Assembly (NCBI RefSeq): GCF_902713425.1 | Contig: NC_081190.1 | Span: 98,835,571 to 98,899,570 of the forward strand | Source: Acipenser ruthenus | Taxonomy: Eukaryota > Chordata > Actinopteri > Acipenseriformes > Acipenseridae | Reading direction: 5' to 3' | Length of the DNA stretch: 64,000 bases | In this document: positions 11,001 to 21,240 of the stretch, one piece after another | How the letters are laid out: each line of letters opens with the position of its first letter | How positions within the stretch are numbered: the first letter of the stretch is position 1 | Notes under the pieces: generated by a model | The model's input: the letters and a program-made list of their open reading frames with translations, nothing else | Database searches by the model: none | What the model was told of the DNA's origin: nothing | Program-made: the position numbers and the translations under genes

Positions 11001-11449
11001 ATTTGTTTTTAACAGACAACGTTTAAATTCACTGAACACAGTATCATGTGGCATGCAGTGCCCAAGTTGTCCACAAGGTGTCTCTCTACTATAGCAATTC
11101 TAGAAAGGCAGACCAACAAGAGTCTTCACTGTATTTGTCAATTAAACATTACCTGCCATTACAAAAAATGATTGATTGTTTTTTTTTTTTTTGCTTTACC
11201 ATCACTATTAACCAGATTTGTATTTTTGTTTTATCAAGTGTTACTTATTTACATTTGTTTACAGAAAACCCTTGCCCGGAGCAGGGCGACATCATTCAGA
11301 TTAAGCTCAGTGAACACACTGAAGTTTTACCAAAGGCAGACGGCACTGGCAGCACCACCATGCTCGTCGACACAGTTTTTGAGATGAACTATTCCACAGG
11401 CCAGTGGACCAGACTCAAGAAATACAAACCTATAACCAACGTGTCTTGA
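896..11449 (+). CDS. nelfa: NELFA, negative elongation factor complex subunit A (exons 2-11, 5' exon outside window)
   Basis: NELF-A is a subunit of the nuclear NELF complex, which with DSIF holds RNA polymerase II in the promoter-proximal pause. Ten exons join in frame: 896-1067, 3876-4037, 5566-5655, 6108-6235, 7540-7609, 7901-7989, 8458-8569, 9008-9276, 10688-10787 and 11265-11449, giving 458 residues plus TGA. From memory human NELF-A has 528 residues with about 70 in the missing first part, so length matches. Recognisable blocks are the N-terminal NELF-C-binding region (WVLMVADILKSFPETGSLNL; LPLECQYLNKNALTTL), a basic stretch (GAGREAKRRRKTL), a Ser/Pro/Thr/Gln-rich low-complexity linker in exon 9, and the very conserved C-terminal block (EQMYAAQEMFKTANKVTRPE; MLVDTVFEMNY). 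All junctions except one are GT-AG. No internal start is proposed: the ATG at 896 is an exon-internal Met following a splice acceptor (ttcag). Confidence 0.96.
2020..2078. repeat. (ATT)n microsatellite
   Basis: About 20 uninterrupted ATT/TTA triplets directly preceding the interspersed repeat. Confidence 0.95.
2079..2326 (+). mobile_element. fish interspersed repeat (GCAGACGC...TTATCC / GATTGAACC...CTAACCACTA type)
   Basis: The element starts with a T-rich tail and gcagacgcccttatccag, then tgacttacaa, and ends with ggattgaacccacaaccctc and ccctaaccactactcc. This pair of end motifs recurs in very many fish loci. It has no coding capacity. I do not assign a Repbase name. A related but different copy lies inside every 5S-U1 unit. 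Confidence 0.7.
3876..4037 (+). CDS. nelfa: NELFA exon 3
   Basis: Acceptor tttccag, donor gtaagt. Encodes (V)SECEASAMLPLECQYLNKN onward through LKRKPKSATLRAELLQK, phase 1 at the donor. It is part of the conserved N-terminal domain that contacts NELF-C/D. Confidence 0.95.
4038..5565 (+). other. NELFA intron 3
   Basis: GT-AG intron. It contains an A-run near 4360 and the 812-bp minisatellite at 4577-5388. The remaining sequence shows nothing else. Confidence 0.85.
4577..5388 (+). repeat. 31-bp minisatellite resembling 3' splice sites, about 24 copies
   Basis: The unit is ccttttcatttcatccttcc followed by acagtacaatc. By hand I count about 24 copies of the ttccacagt / ttccactgt core. Proximal units end gtagaat and are interspersed with short tttcattta-gaatccc partial units; distal units end gtacaat and are nearly identical, suggesting recent expansion of the distal part. 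Each unit is a pyrimidine-rich run ending in CAG. Confidence 0.95.
5566..5655 (+). CDS. nelfa: NELFA exon 4
   Basis: Acceptor cgctacag, donor gtaagt. Encodes (S)TETAQQLKKTAGVPFHAKG then RGLVKKIDTT. It lies 178 bp after the acceptor-like minisatellite of intron 3. Confidence 0.93.
5656..6107 (+). other. NELFA intron 4
   Basis: GT-AG, 452 bp, no features seen. Confidence 0.85.
6108..6235 (+). CDS. nelfa: NELFA exon 5
   Basis: Acceptor ctctgtag, donor gtagac. Encodes (T)PLKGIPKAPFRSPTTPSV through RTPLRKERGVK, ending on a codon boundary. It is Pro/Thr-rich with conserved FRSPT and FSPTTNRTPI blocks. Confidence 0.93.
6236..7539 (+). other. NELFA intron 5
   Basis: GT-AG, 1304 bp. Around 6480-6800 there is a stretch of different base composition with TATAAA- and AATAAA-like motifs that may be an old repeat, but no ends can be defined. 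Confidence 0.8.
7540..7609 (+). CDS. nelfa: NELFA exon 6
   Basis: Acceptor tttccacag, donor gtaagt. Encodes LLDISELDMVGAGREAKRRR then KTL. The basic run is a likely nuclear localisation signal. Confidence 0.94.
7901..7989 (+). CDS. nelfa: NELFA exon 7
   Basis: Acceptor ctaaacag, donor gtatcg. Encodes (D)SEVGDKPAKEEMVVENAT then PDYAAGLVSTQ, the conserved acidic segment after the basic run. Confidence 0.94.
7990..8457 (+). other. NELFA intron 7
   Basis: GT-AG, 468 bp, AT-rich, no features seen. Confidence 0.85.
8458..8569 (+). CDS. nelfa: NELFA exon 8
   Basis: Acceptor cctacag, donor gtgagt. Encodes KLGALNSESALPSTSYLPAT then PSMVPSSSYIPSSETQQ, a Ser/Pro-rich part of the flexible arm. Confidence 0.93.
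8570..9007 (+). other. NELFA intron 8
   Basis: GT-AG, 438 bp, no features seen. Confidence 0.85.
9008..9276 (+). CDS. nelfa: NELFA exon 9 (low-complexity linker)
   Basis: Acceptor tccccag, donor gtgagt at 9277. Encodes the Ser/Thr/Pro/Ala/Gln-rich linker, including FKQRTPMYNSS and ending in QQQQPKKSLSLT. The donor region of this exon is the seed of the intron 9 minisatellite, and the open frame continues into its first copies. The true exon end is set by the family junction LSLT|REQM. Confidence 0.92.
9263..10530 (+). repeat. minisatellite made of the exon-9 5' splice site (24-bp then 41-bp units)
   Basis: The array starts with the real end of exon 9 (cctgtcccttact|gtgagtaccc). Next come 24-bp near-copies, one degenerate copy near 9350, then 27 full 41-bp units at exact 41-bp spacing, with the splice-site hexamer at 9414, 9455 and so on to 10480. 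The unit is gcctgtccctcact + gtaagtaccgcactctaccc + aaacgct. Fifteen units have GTAAGT and twelve GCAAGT, in the order 7 GT, 6 GC, 2 GT, 6 GC, 6 GT. Confidence 0.96.
10688..10787 (+). CDS. nelfa: NELFA exon 10
   Basis: Acceptor ttccacag, donor gtatgt. Encodes REQMYAAQEMFKTANKVTRP then EKALILGFMAGSR, one of the most conserved parts of the protein. Confidence 0.96.
10788..11264 (+). other. NELFA intron 10
   Basis: GT-AG, 477 bp, with a T-run near 11180. Nothing else seen. Confidence 0.85.
11265..11449 (+). CDS. nelfa: NELFA terminal coding exon 11
   Basis: Acceptor gtttacag. Encodes (E)NPCPEQGDIIQIKLSEHTE through TMLVDTVFEMNYSTGQWTRL and KKYKPITNVS, then TGA at 11447-11449. This matches the family C terminus. 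Confidence 0.97.
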
Positions 11450-13018
11450 GTGACCTAAAGGACTTCTTTGGGGGGCAAATCAAGCTTGTAGAGTGTAGGC
11501 CAGATGCAATAACAGTTATATTTATGTGACACATCTAAAAGCAGTTGTAATGTTTCTGGGCTCCAGTGTTTTTTTTTTTTTTTTTTTTTTATGATGTCGG
11601 TGTCTGATGTACCTGGAGCAGTCTGTGTAGATATGATCTGTTTAAAGAGGGCTCTCTTTTTATGTGAACTGGAAAACAATACACATTTAAAACAAATAGC
11701 CTGGACTGGTACAGGTATCTGAGGGCTAGAGTCCAGAATACCCCAACGTACATCATCTGGGCTGGAATGATTTGCTCTTAAGTGATATGAACACATTATT
11801 ATTACTTTTTAGAACTGGTTTTCTTATTGGTAACTATACCCACTCTTTAAATACATGGTGAAAGGTAGGGTGTTTTTTTGCGGCAAGGTTGACAGTGTCT
11901 GAATTGTTTGCTTTTTGCCCATCAAAATGCAGATATCTTCGTTAAACTGCTGCTTTAAAAAAAAAAAAACTGAAACTATACAACACCAGAATTGTAAATA
12001 GTGGAATGACATCATTTTATCTGTTAAAGTGTAGAACTCCTTCAAGCACAGTTTACTTGTTTTTTTCACCAGGGGTGAACAGCTGTGCATTCTGCTTGTT
12101 AAGATAAATAAATGTAAAAAATCACAAATTCTTAGATTAAATTTTTTTTTTTAAATGGCTTTTTTCTACTTTTTCTGGACCGTTAAAGGAAAAACAACAT
12201 TTAGAAAAGTTGGGTATTACATCAAAACAGTTTAATTGATGAAACTTTGTGACTAGGACCCATTGATGCCAGTAATTCAGTTATGATTATAAGAATGTTA
12301 TTTTTATTTATCTTAAGTAAACAGTCCAGTGCAACACTGCTTTATAGTGACAGATGTTTTACCATGGTGAATTTAACCCATGTTTTAGATGATTAAATAA
12401 GGTTTATATTGGTATTGAATTCTAGTAGATTATACCTTATTCATTTATATTTTTTAACAGCAATATAACTAAAATGTGAACAATTTGGAAGATAGTGAAA
12501 GGAAAACTGACTACCCCACCAACTAACAGAATGATCCCAAACAGATTCTCCAGTAGGTTGCATTAAAACAATATGTAGCTGCTTTCCGTTTGTAGAACAT
12601 GTTTCTTTGTTTGTTTGTTTCAACATCTGGTAAAGCTTGGGTTTTGTTCACATCTTAGTAGCTCAGTTTGGTGTCTTGGTTATCTGGTGCCTTCATTGAG
12701 AGATGTAATTCATTTTGTAAAGTATGTTGCATTACAGTAATAGTTCAAGGCTCTTTTCTATTGTTTTTTTTTTTTTTTGTACAGAAAAATGAAATAGGCC
12801 TTTCTTCTGGTACGCACTCTGTCTAAGATGTATAATAGATTTTTCTAAAGAGAAGCTCTATTGGGGAGGGGGGGGAGAAAAGTTCAGTTTTATGAATGCT
12901 CAGCCATAGTACATTTAGTTTCTGTATTCAGGCAGCTGGTTGAACTGGCAGTGGCTCTTCTAGACACCATGGGAGTGCTGTACTGGTCTTACAGTAAGAA
13001 ACGCAGCATTCCAATAAA
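11450..13018 (+). other. nelfa: NELFA 3' untranslated region (end uncertain)
   Basis: This AT-rich, non-coding stretch follows the stop codon and has T-runs near 11569 and 12765. Two AATAAA hexamers in a suitable position are at 12107-12112 and 13013-13018, so the transcript could end shortly after either. There is no sign of another gene here. Confidence 0.5.
12107..12112 (+). promoter_or_regulatory. candidate NELFA polyadenylation signal
   Basis: AATAAA about 660 bp after the stop codon, the first canonical hexamer downstream of the coding region. The alternative is at 13013-13018. The choice cannot be made from sequence alone. Confidence 0.4.
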
Positions 13019-13999
13019 CACAAGAAGAAATTGTATACTGTGCATTTCTGTGAATCCTTATTTTTTCAGTCTTTCTAAAACTGGTTTCACCAGCCCCTTC
13101 AAATCATATTACTGTTTCTCAGCTTACACAGCTTTGAAATCTTCTCTTCAAAATGTTTCTTTACACATTTAAATGTTTTTTTGCAAAGATTCAGCCTGAT
13201 TCAGCAGTATTGAGGTACAATTCAAACCCTTTTTCAGCCCTGTCACCTCAAGAAGCACCACGGTTACACAGACTCTCGGATTAAGAAGTCAGTAAGAAAT
13301 AGTTACTGCAATAATATCCAGAATACTGTTTATATCCCTCTGCCAAAAGCTGTAAATAAAAATAATTGCTATTGGTATCATTAAAAGGTTTATCACCCCA
13401 CTACCCACATTCACTGGATACACATGTAAAAATGTCATTGTGCCAGACAACTCCTTTTAGATATTCCCAATAGCTTGTGTCGCAGCCAAGTTTCATCACA
13501 AGATTGAGAGGCGGTTCTCTAGGTGCTGTATGTGTAGACGTCACGTGTGTACGATATAGTGTGTTAGGGTGCACTGTTAACATGGAGCTACCGCCCCTCA
13601 AAGATGTACGGAGGGAACTTAAAAACTTAATAAAAGAAATGTAACTTGCATAATTCTTAATGATTAATATTCGTGCAATTTACATCTATAAGATTAACCT
13701 CGTTTGGAAACTCTTATTGGTAGATTGCTGGGGAGGATCTCCTTTCGGTTCACCTTATTGATTTGGATTTCATATTTGGGTACTCCCAATTAAAAGTTGA
13801 CTACACAAAACACACTTACAAAGGCAGAGAAAGTAAAAAAAGAATTGATGTCTAAAACAAGATGATGTACAAGATGTAGGTACTAAATTGGACTACATTT
13901 TTTATCTTGAAAGGTTGTTTAAATTAGAATCGCAACAGAAGAAAATTTTAATTTTGTCAGCTTTGAGGGCATTTGTTAATTCTTCGCGCAGAACGAATA

Positions 14000-14050
<51 letters not shown>
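13019..14050. other. intergenic stretch with (AT)n microsatellite
   Basis: AT-rich sequence with no recognisable gene. It ends in an AT microsatellite from about 14002 to 14052 that served as the TA target of the outer Tc1 element. Confidence 0.7.
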
Positions 14051-14056
<6 letters not shown>

Positions 14057-14273
14057 TGTGCTCAAATTTGTTGGTACCCTTCCACAAAAAACAAAGAATG
14101 CACAATTTTCTCTGAAATAACTTGAAACTGACAAAACTAATTGGCATCCACCATTGTTTATTCCATATTAATAGAAATCAGACTTTGTTTTTGATTTTTT
14201 TATTCAACTTAATATTGTAAATAATAAAACAAATGAAAATGGCATGGACAAAAATGATGGGACCGCTAACCTA

Positions 14274-16385
<2,112 letters not shown>

Positions 16386-17277
16386 TATGGTGTTCTTTTC
16401 TTTGGAAGCTTCATTTTTTCATCTGTGGATATAGAGCTGATGTGACTTGCCAAAAAGCTCCAGTTTTGACTCATCTTTCCAAAGGACATTCTCCCAGAAG
16501 GATTGTGGCTTGTCAATATGCATTTTAGCAAATTCCAGGGTCTGGCTTTTTTATGTTTTTCTGTCAAAAGTGGAGTCCTCCTGGGTCTTCTTCCATGGAG
16601 CCCACTTTCGCTCAAAAAGCGACGGATAGTGCGATCAGAAACTGACGTACCTTCACCTTGGAGTTCAGCTTGTATCTCTTTGGCAGTTATCCTTGGTTCT
16701 TTTTCTACCATTCGCACTATCCTTCTGTTCAATCGGGGGTCAATTCTTAATAATAAACTTCTTAATAATATTTGCAACTGTTGTCACAGGAACATCAAGC
16801 TGCTTGGAGATGGTCTTGTAGCCTTTACCTTTACCATGCTTGTCTATTATTTTCTTTCTGATCTCCTCAGACAACTCTCTCCTTTGCTTTCTCCGGTCCA
16901 TGTTCAGTGTGGTGCACACAATGATACCAAACAGCACAGTGACTACTTTTCTCCATTTAAATAGGCTGAATGACTGATTACAAGATTGGAGACATGTGTG
17001 ATACTAATTAAAGAAACTAATTAGTTTGAAATATCACTATAATCCAATTATTTATATCTTTTCTAAGGGGTACCAACAAATGTGTCCAGGCCATTTTAGA
17101 ATATCTTTGTAGAATAAGCAATAATTCATCTCTTTTCACAGCTTCTTTGCTTTATTCTATAACATACCAAAGGCATGCAAGTATACATGATAAAATAGCT
17201 TTTAATTTCATCATTCCGGAGGAATGAAGCATTATTTCAGTGAGCTGTAAGGGTACCAACAAATTTGAGCACGTCTG

Positions 17278-17289
17278 TGTGTGTGTGTA

Positions 17290-17321
<32 letters not shown>

Positions 17322-17324
17322 ATC
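17278..17324. repeat. (GT)n/(AT)n microsatellite
   Basis: GT repeats run into AT repeats between the outer Tc1 end and the inverted 5S fragment. Confidence 0.9.
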
Positions 17325-17407
17325 TCCAACTACTAACCAGGCCCGACCTTGCTTAGCTTCCGAGATCAGACGAGATCGGGCATTCTCAAGGTGGTATGGC
17401 CGTAAGC
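17325..17407 (-). pseudogene. truncated 5S rRNA gene, nt 1 to about 83
   Basis: The - strand reads gcttacggccataccacctt from 17407 down, follows 5S to gttagta (nt 77), and fades by about nt 83, so the C box of the internal promoter and the 3' end are missing. It carries the U19/A59 pair of the array genes and one change (C to T near nt 26). It cannot be a normal 5S gene. Confidence 0.93.
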
Positions 17408-18004
17408 GAACGACAATCTTGGTTTATCTCTTTCATAGTATTAAGTTAATATCATTCATGCAATGACAGGTTGGGGGAGGGATTTCCAGATCTCTAATTT
17501 GTCACAAACGTTAACATTTAAGCAGCTCTGGGCTCCATGTGTGCGGGCCCGTGTGTCCGTGTGTCTGTGTGTGTATATATAGCAGCGTTAAAAGTGCCAT
17601 TAGATTCTTGCGAAATTGTATGTTCACAAAGTAGTAGCCACACGTTGGCATTGAAAGTGTTAAGTTCTCAAAGGCATCCATTTTGTATATTACCCTCTTT
17701 TAGTTTGAATCTGCAGCAGTGTTGTAATGGATCTCAGCTGTACTGAGCTGTGTTGCCGTTGGAGGACTGTATGCCCTGAAACCAATTTGATGTTTATTCT
17801 ACAAAATAAATCCCCCTTTCAAACAACTCGTGTGGTTCTTTAGGCTGAGCAGTACGGCAAGGGTCCCTCTCCTCCAGTTAGAGACAGCATACATGTGGTT
17901 ACATGATACATGGATGAAGGCTTATTGTGACTTGTTCGACTCCTCGAGACCATCACTTTCAATTCAAACACAAAATGTCTCGTTTTCAATCGCTCGACAA
18001 CACC
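17408..18004 (-). repeat. inverted partial 5S-U1 unit (5S upstream spacer)
   Basis: This is the reverse complement of the spacer that precedes 5S in the array (for example 21475-22069), ending abruptly at gctcgacaacacc. At two of three sites diagnostic for the divergent units 8-9 (aattcaaaca and acggcaaggg on this strand) it matches those units. Confidence 0.95.
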
Positions 18005-18026
18005 TCAAGGTGGTATGGCCGTAAGC
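18005..18026 (-). pseudogene. 5S rRNA gene stub, nt 1-22
   Basis: Only the first 22 nt of 5S remain, on the - strand, abutting the end of the preceding inverted piece. It marks a deletion or recombination junction. Confidence 0.9.
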
Positions 18027-18166
18027 GAACGACAAACTTGGTTTATCTCTTTCATAGTATTAAGTTAATATCATTCATGCAATGACAGGTTGGGGGAGGG
18101 ATTTCCAGATCTCTAATTTGTCACAAACGTTAACATTTAAGCAGCTCTGGGCTCCACGTGTGCGGG
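18027..18166 (-). repeat. second inverted fragment of the 5S upstream spacer
   Basis: Reverse complement of about 140 bp upstream of 5S, nearly identical to 19028-19169 on the + strand. The two form an inverted repeat around the segment 18167-19027. Confidence 0.93.
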
Positions 18167-19027
18167 AACACATATGATAGTTTAATATGTTGCACACACC
18201 ATTCCTCAATTCGTGACGAAATGTGACCCAGAAAGTTAAAAACAGTACATAAAATAAAATAGAATAAAAAAGATGTATAGGGACACCGACATGCATACAG
18301 AGATATTATTATTATTATTATTATTATTATACAGTATTGAACATGCCCCCTGCTGGAAGCTTCTGGGAGAGCTGTCAATTTGTTGTCCTGTGCGTGAGTG
18401 TAGTGCTGCTTGAAAACTCCCGCCCCTCGCTGGATTGAAACTGGACATTTACATAACCTGTGCAGGGAGGTGCTGTTTACCTGTATTTTACTTCATGGCT
18501 CACATTTCCTAAAGCGTAAGGGTTTCTGTATGGATCACGTGTGTTAGGTTTAATTTCGAGTTTTATGTTTTGTTTTATATTTGTATTTAATGATCTTTTG
18601 GAATACTGAAGTTATTACAGTAATAATGCTGTGCACAATGGTAGTAGTAGTAGCTGTGTGTGTGTGGTCCTGTTGGATGTGCCTAATCTTGTTCTGTCTA
18701 GGAAACAGACAGGCTAATTAAGGGACAAACGAATAATACAGTACTAAGTTTTCTGCTTATTATGCAAAGGCTGCCCTTCGAATCGGTGATATCATGGGGC
18801 AAGTTCAGCATAGAAGAGGGATTCTTGGTCTCAGTTCAGCTCCTCCTACATGGCACAAGGCAGCGTCAGCTCAACAGAGGAAGCTGGTGGTCAACGAGGT
18901 GCAAAAACAGGAGGAGAGGATGAGGTGCGTAAAGGCCGTTTCCCAGGCCAAGCAGGGAGAATGGATGAGATGGGAGAGTGTGGAACAACGCAAGATATAC
19001 GTATTACCATGCATGAGCCTTGCTATT
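18167..19027. other. non-array segment between inverted arms
   Basis: 861 bp unrelated to the 2.9-kb unit. It holds an ATT microsatellite (about 18304-18331), a TAG/TG-rich stretch near 18640-18665 and a probable retrotransposon fragment. No host gene is recognised. Confidence 0.7.
18794..19000 (+). mobile_element. probable non-LTR retrotransposon ORF2 C-terminal fragment
   Basis: The + strand frame contains PPTWHKAASAQQRKLVVNEV, QKQEERMRCVKAVSQAKQGE and WMRWESVEQRKI. This resembles a segment downstream of the reverse transcriptase in fish LINE proteins as I remember them. It has no ends and no RT motif. The assignment is from memory of the family only. Confidence 0.4.
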
Positions 19028-19169
19028 GGCCCGCACACGTGGAGCCCAGAGCTGCTTAAATGTTAACGTTTGTGACAAATTAGAGATCTGGAAATCCCTC
19101 CCCCAACCTGTCATTGCATGAATGATATTAACTTAATACTATGAAAGAGATAAACCAAGACTGTCGTTC

Positions 19170-19290
19170 GCTTACGGCCATACCACCTTGAGAACGCCCG
19201 ATCTCGTCTGATCTCGGAAGCTAAGCAAGGTCGGGCCTGGTTAGTACTTGGATGGGAGACCGCCTGGGAATACCAGGTGCTGTAAGCTTT
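19170..19290 (+). rRNA. 5S ribosomal RNA, unit 1
   Basis: A 121-nt gene starting gcttacggcc and ending ctgtaagcttt. 5S rRNA is part of the large ribosomal subunit and is made by Pol III. The internal control region is complete: A box (nt 50-64, agctaagcaaggtcg), intermediate element, and C box (nt 80-97, ttggatgggagaccgcct). A T-run at 19288-19291 ends transcription. Compared with the common vertebrate sequence it has T19 and A59 in place of C19 and G59, which keep pairing in helix II. The end stems (gcttac/gtaagc) pair perfectly. All sixteen copies in the array look identical to this one. Confidence 0.98.
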
Positions 19291-19959
19291 TCTTTCTGCA
19301 GCTTGACAGGGGGCGCTATTTCCCTTGTTATTTATGTTACTAACCTGGAAGCTGTAAGTCTAAACATCGTTTTCTTTTTTTGGTTTTTTTATTGTCCCAT
19401 TCCACACACGAACAAGTATTGTATCAGCCTTTACTGGTTTTGAAAACTGAGTTAGGACAGAAAGGGTTATCGTATTATATTCTAAGCCGAAACTACCAGT
19501 AGCGGTCCGATACAAACAAATGTGAACAGGGTTAAGACAAAAGTACTGACGAGTTTTGCTAGTTATGGTTAGTTTAATTAATTAAAAAAAGAAATAACAG
19601 TTGATGAAGTACTTTTTATTATAGTAACAGAACGAGACATGTTTTAAAGCCACAAACTGCGTGTTTAGATTATTGTGCCAAACAAGAGAACAAAACGAGC
19701 ATATCAACCAAGAACGGATTTAGTGACCCGTTCATTCGTTCGAGTTTATTTATATTATGTGTGACCTTAACAAATGTTTGACCAATGTTTTGCTTGCTTT
19801 CTTTTTGAAAGTCGTACATTTGTTACATTTTTTTTATTTCGTTTACGCAGACGTGTATACAGACCCGTCGCTTCTTTTGCGGAACATCTCACATGCTGCT
19901 GCACGAATGACGTCGTCCTGTGTAAATCCTGGCATCTTGTCCTCCAATGATAAAGGCGC
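19291..19959. other. 5S-U1 spacer of the unit
   Basis: Between the 5S terminator and the U1 distal element. No further gene was recognised. Units differ here by a few substitutions (taattaatt / taatgaatt) and a T-run length. Confidence 0.8.
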
Positions 19960-19967
19960 ATGCAAAT
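19960..19967 (+). promoter_or_regulatory. octamer (ATGCAAAT) of the U1 distal sequence element
   Basis: A perfect OCT1 site 221 bp upstream of the unit 1 U1 start, the usual distance for the distal element of vertebrate snRNA genes. The same site lies at the same offset in the other units. Confidence 0.9.
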
Positions 19968-19973
19968 ATATAC

Positions 19974-19992
19974 CGAGAGGCATTACGGGAAT
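19974..19992 (-). promoter_or_regulatory. SPH / ZNF143 (Staf) site of the U1 distal element
   Basis: The - strand reads attcccgtaatgcctctcg, close to the Staf consensus TTCCCA-G-AATGC. It sits 6 bp after the octamer, the common pairing in vertebrate snRNA enhancers. Present in all units. Confidence 0.75.
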
Positions 19993-20120
19993 GCAATTTA
20001 TAAATACTTATACTGAAAACTGAAGGAACCCATTACACCCAACAGACTGGAAAGTGCGATATGATAACAATGAAAATGTTATATTAGGAAAAGAGTGTTT
20101 CTTTAAATTGCAGATGTAGG

Positions 20121-20140
20121 CACCGTTTCTTTGAAAAATG
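20121..20140 (+). promoter_or_regulatory. U1 proximal sequence element (PSE)
   Basis: caccgtttctttgaaaaatg at -60 to -41 relative to U1 matches the vertebrate PSE pattern (ACCGT...CTTGAAA) bound by SNAPc. No TATA box follows at -25, which fits Pol II rather than Pol III. Present at the same offset in every unit. Confidence 0.88.
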
Positions 20141-20180
20141 TCTCTTGTGGACGGGTGACGACTCGCAATGTGTACAACTC

Positions 20181-20344
20181 ATACTTACCTGGCAGGGGAG
20201 ATACCATGATCATGAAGGTGGTTCACCCAGGGCGAGGCTCGGCCATTGCACTCCGGCTGTGCTGACCCCTGCGAATTCCCCAAATGCGGGAATCTCGACT
20301 GCATAATTTCTGGTAGTGGGGGACTGCGTTCGCGCTCTCCCCTG
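20181..20344 (+). ncRNA. U1 spliceosomal snRNA, unit 1
   Basis: A 164-nt gene, the standard U1 length. U1 snRNP pairs with 5' splice sites to start spliceosome assembly. Visible parts are the 5' end atacttacctg that pairs with the splice site, the stem-loop I loop gatcatgaag (U1-70K site), stem-loop II loop attgcactcc (U1A site), stem-loop III with its aaatgc loop, the Sm site aatttctgg, and stem-loop IV ending ctcccctg. The stem-loop I loop has T where human U1 has C (gatcacgaag). The 5' end is exact and defines the start. It is flanked by a PSE and a 3' box. Confidence 0.98.
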
Positions 20345-20351
20345 AAACTAT

Positions 20352-20364
20352 GGTCAAAGACAGA
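20352..20364 (+). promoter_or_regulatory. snRNA 3' box of U1
   Basis: ggtcaaagacaga, 8 bp after the U1 3' end, fits the 3' box consensus (GTTT-N-AAARNNAGA) used for Integrator-dependent 3' end formation. Units 8, 14 and 16 have ggccaaagacaga instead. Confidence 0.85.
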
Positions 20365-20649
20365 AACAAACACGAACCCGTCGCAGGAAGGAACTCACTC
20401 ACTCACTAGTTGTTCAACAACTCTCCGGCAGGCGGCTTCGTCACACAGGGAGTCAGGTTTTCTTTAAAAGGAGCTCAATGTTTTTAGCTTTCTGACTGTC
20501 AAATAAATAGCTACGTGGTTCCTGCACATCTATTTCCATGTTTCGTTATTTTTTATTGACAAGACTAAAAGTAAAGACTCAGCAGTGTCTGTATCAAAGT
20601 TTTTATTTTTATTTTAAATAATTGGAAATCATTTTCGAGCTTATCAGTT

Positions 20650-20902
20650 TTATTTATTTAGTTGATGTTTTTTATTCAGATAAACTGTGCATCACAACTG
20701 CTGCTGCTGCTGCTGCTGCTGCAGAGTCACTTACAATAGGACCTGGGTTTTACATCTCATTTGAAGGAAGGAGCACAAGGAGGTTAAGGGACTTGCTCAG
20801 GGACAGGGTCACACACAATGAGCCAGTGGCTGAGCTGGGATTGAACCAGGAACCTCCCGGTAACAAGAGCTTTTCTTTAACCACCTGACCACTAAGCCCC
20901 TT
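20650..20902 (+). mobile_element. fish interspersed repeat captured in the 5S-U1 unit (unit 1 copy)
   Basis: The 3' part reads ggacttgctcagggacaggg, then gggattgaaccaggaacctc and ctttaaccacctgaccacta, the same architecture as the intron 2 repeat. The 5' part is atttatttag...ttattca; the unit 8 copy keeps an extra 12 bp, giving caaagcaacttaca, the usual element start. It recurs in all units whose downstream part is in the window, so the insertion predates amplification. It has no coding capacity. Confidence 0.75.
20698..20721 (+). repeat. (CTG)8 microsatellite, unit 1; variable between units
   Basis: Copy numbers in units 1-15 are about 8, 10, 10, 14, 9, 13, 10, 14, 6, 10, 11, 9, 12, 11 and 10. 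The resulting open frame encodes poly-Ala but is not a gene. Confidence 0.95.
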
Positions 20903-20983
20903 AAAACATATCTTGGCAGACAAACACTTTAATTAGACAACATAAAACCACATACAAGCAGATTTACAAGCAGGGCTGCAATC

Positions 20984-21240
20984 GCGTTCGCGCTCTCCCC
21001 TGATGTTATAGTCAAAGTTAAAAACACAGGTATTGAAAGCAATTAGCGATTATCTATATATCTCCAGCAGGTGGCTCTGTCAGACTGGGAATGAGATTTT
21101 GTTTTTTCTTTCGGAGCGTATAATGTTCTAGAAAGTACCAAAGTGTTTTATGTACATGTATTGTGAAGTGTTTCATCTTGAGAAGACAAAGTAACGAGTC
21201 AGCGGCACGTGTATCAAAGTTACAAAGTTGCTAATATTAA
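20984..21240 (+). pseudogene. relic U1 3' end with its downstream flank (unit 1 copy)
   Basis: gcgttcgcgctctcccctga at 20984-21003 is identical to the last 19 nt of U1 plus the next base (20326-20345). The flank that follows still aligns with the true U1 flank: tagtcaaag / tggtcaaag (3' box), ctccagcaggtggctctgtc / ctccggcaggcggcttcgtc, and cgtgtatcaaagtt / tctgtatcaaagtt. It is an old duplication inside the unit, 658 bp apart, with the fish repeat between the two copies. It has no U1 5' part or promoter. Confidence 0.85.

Noticed and set aside
17840-17960. tRNA-like A/B box pair on the + strand of the inverted unit (ggctgagcagt ... gttcgactcc)
   Set aside because: Spacing is about 90 nt and no cloverleaf or acceptor stem can be drawn by eye.
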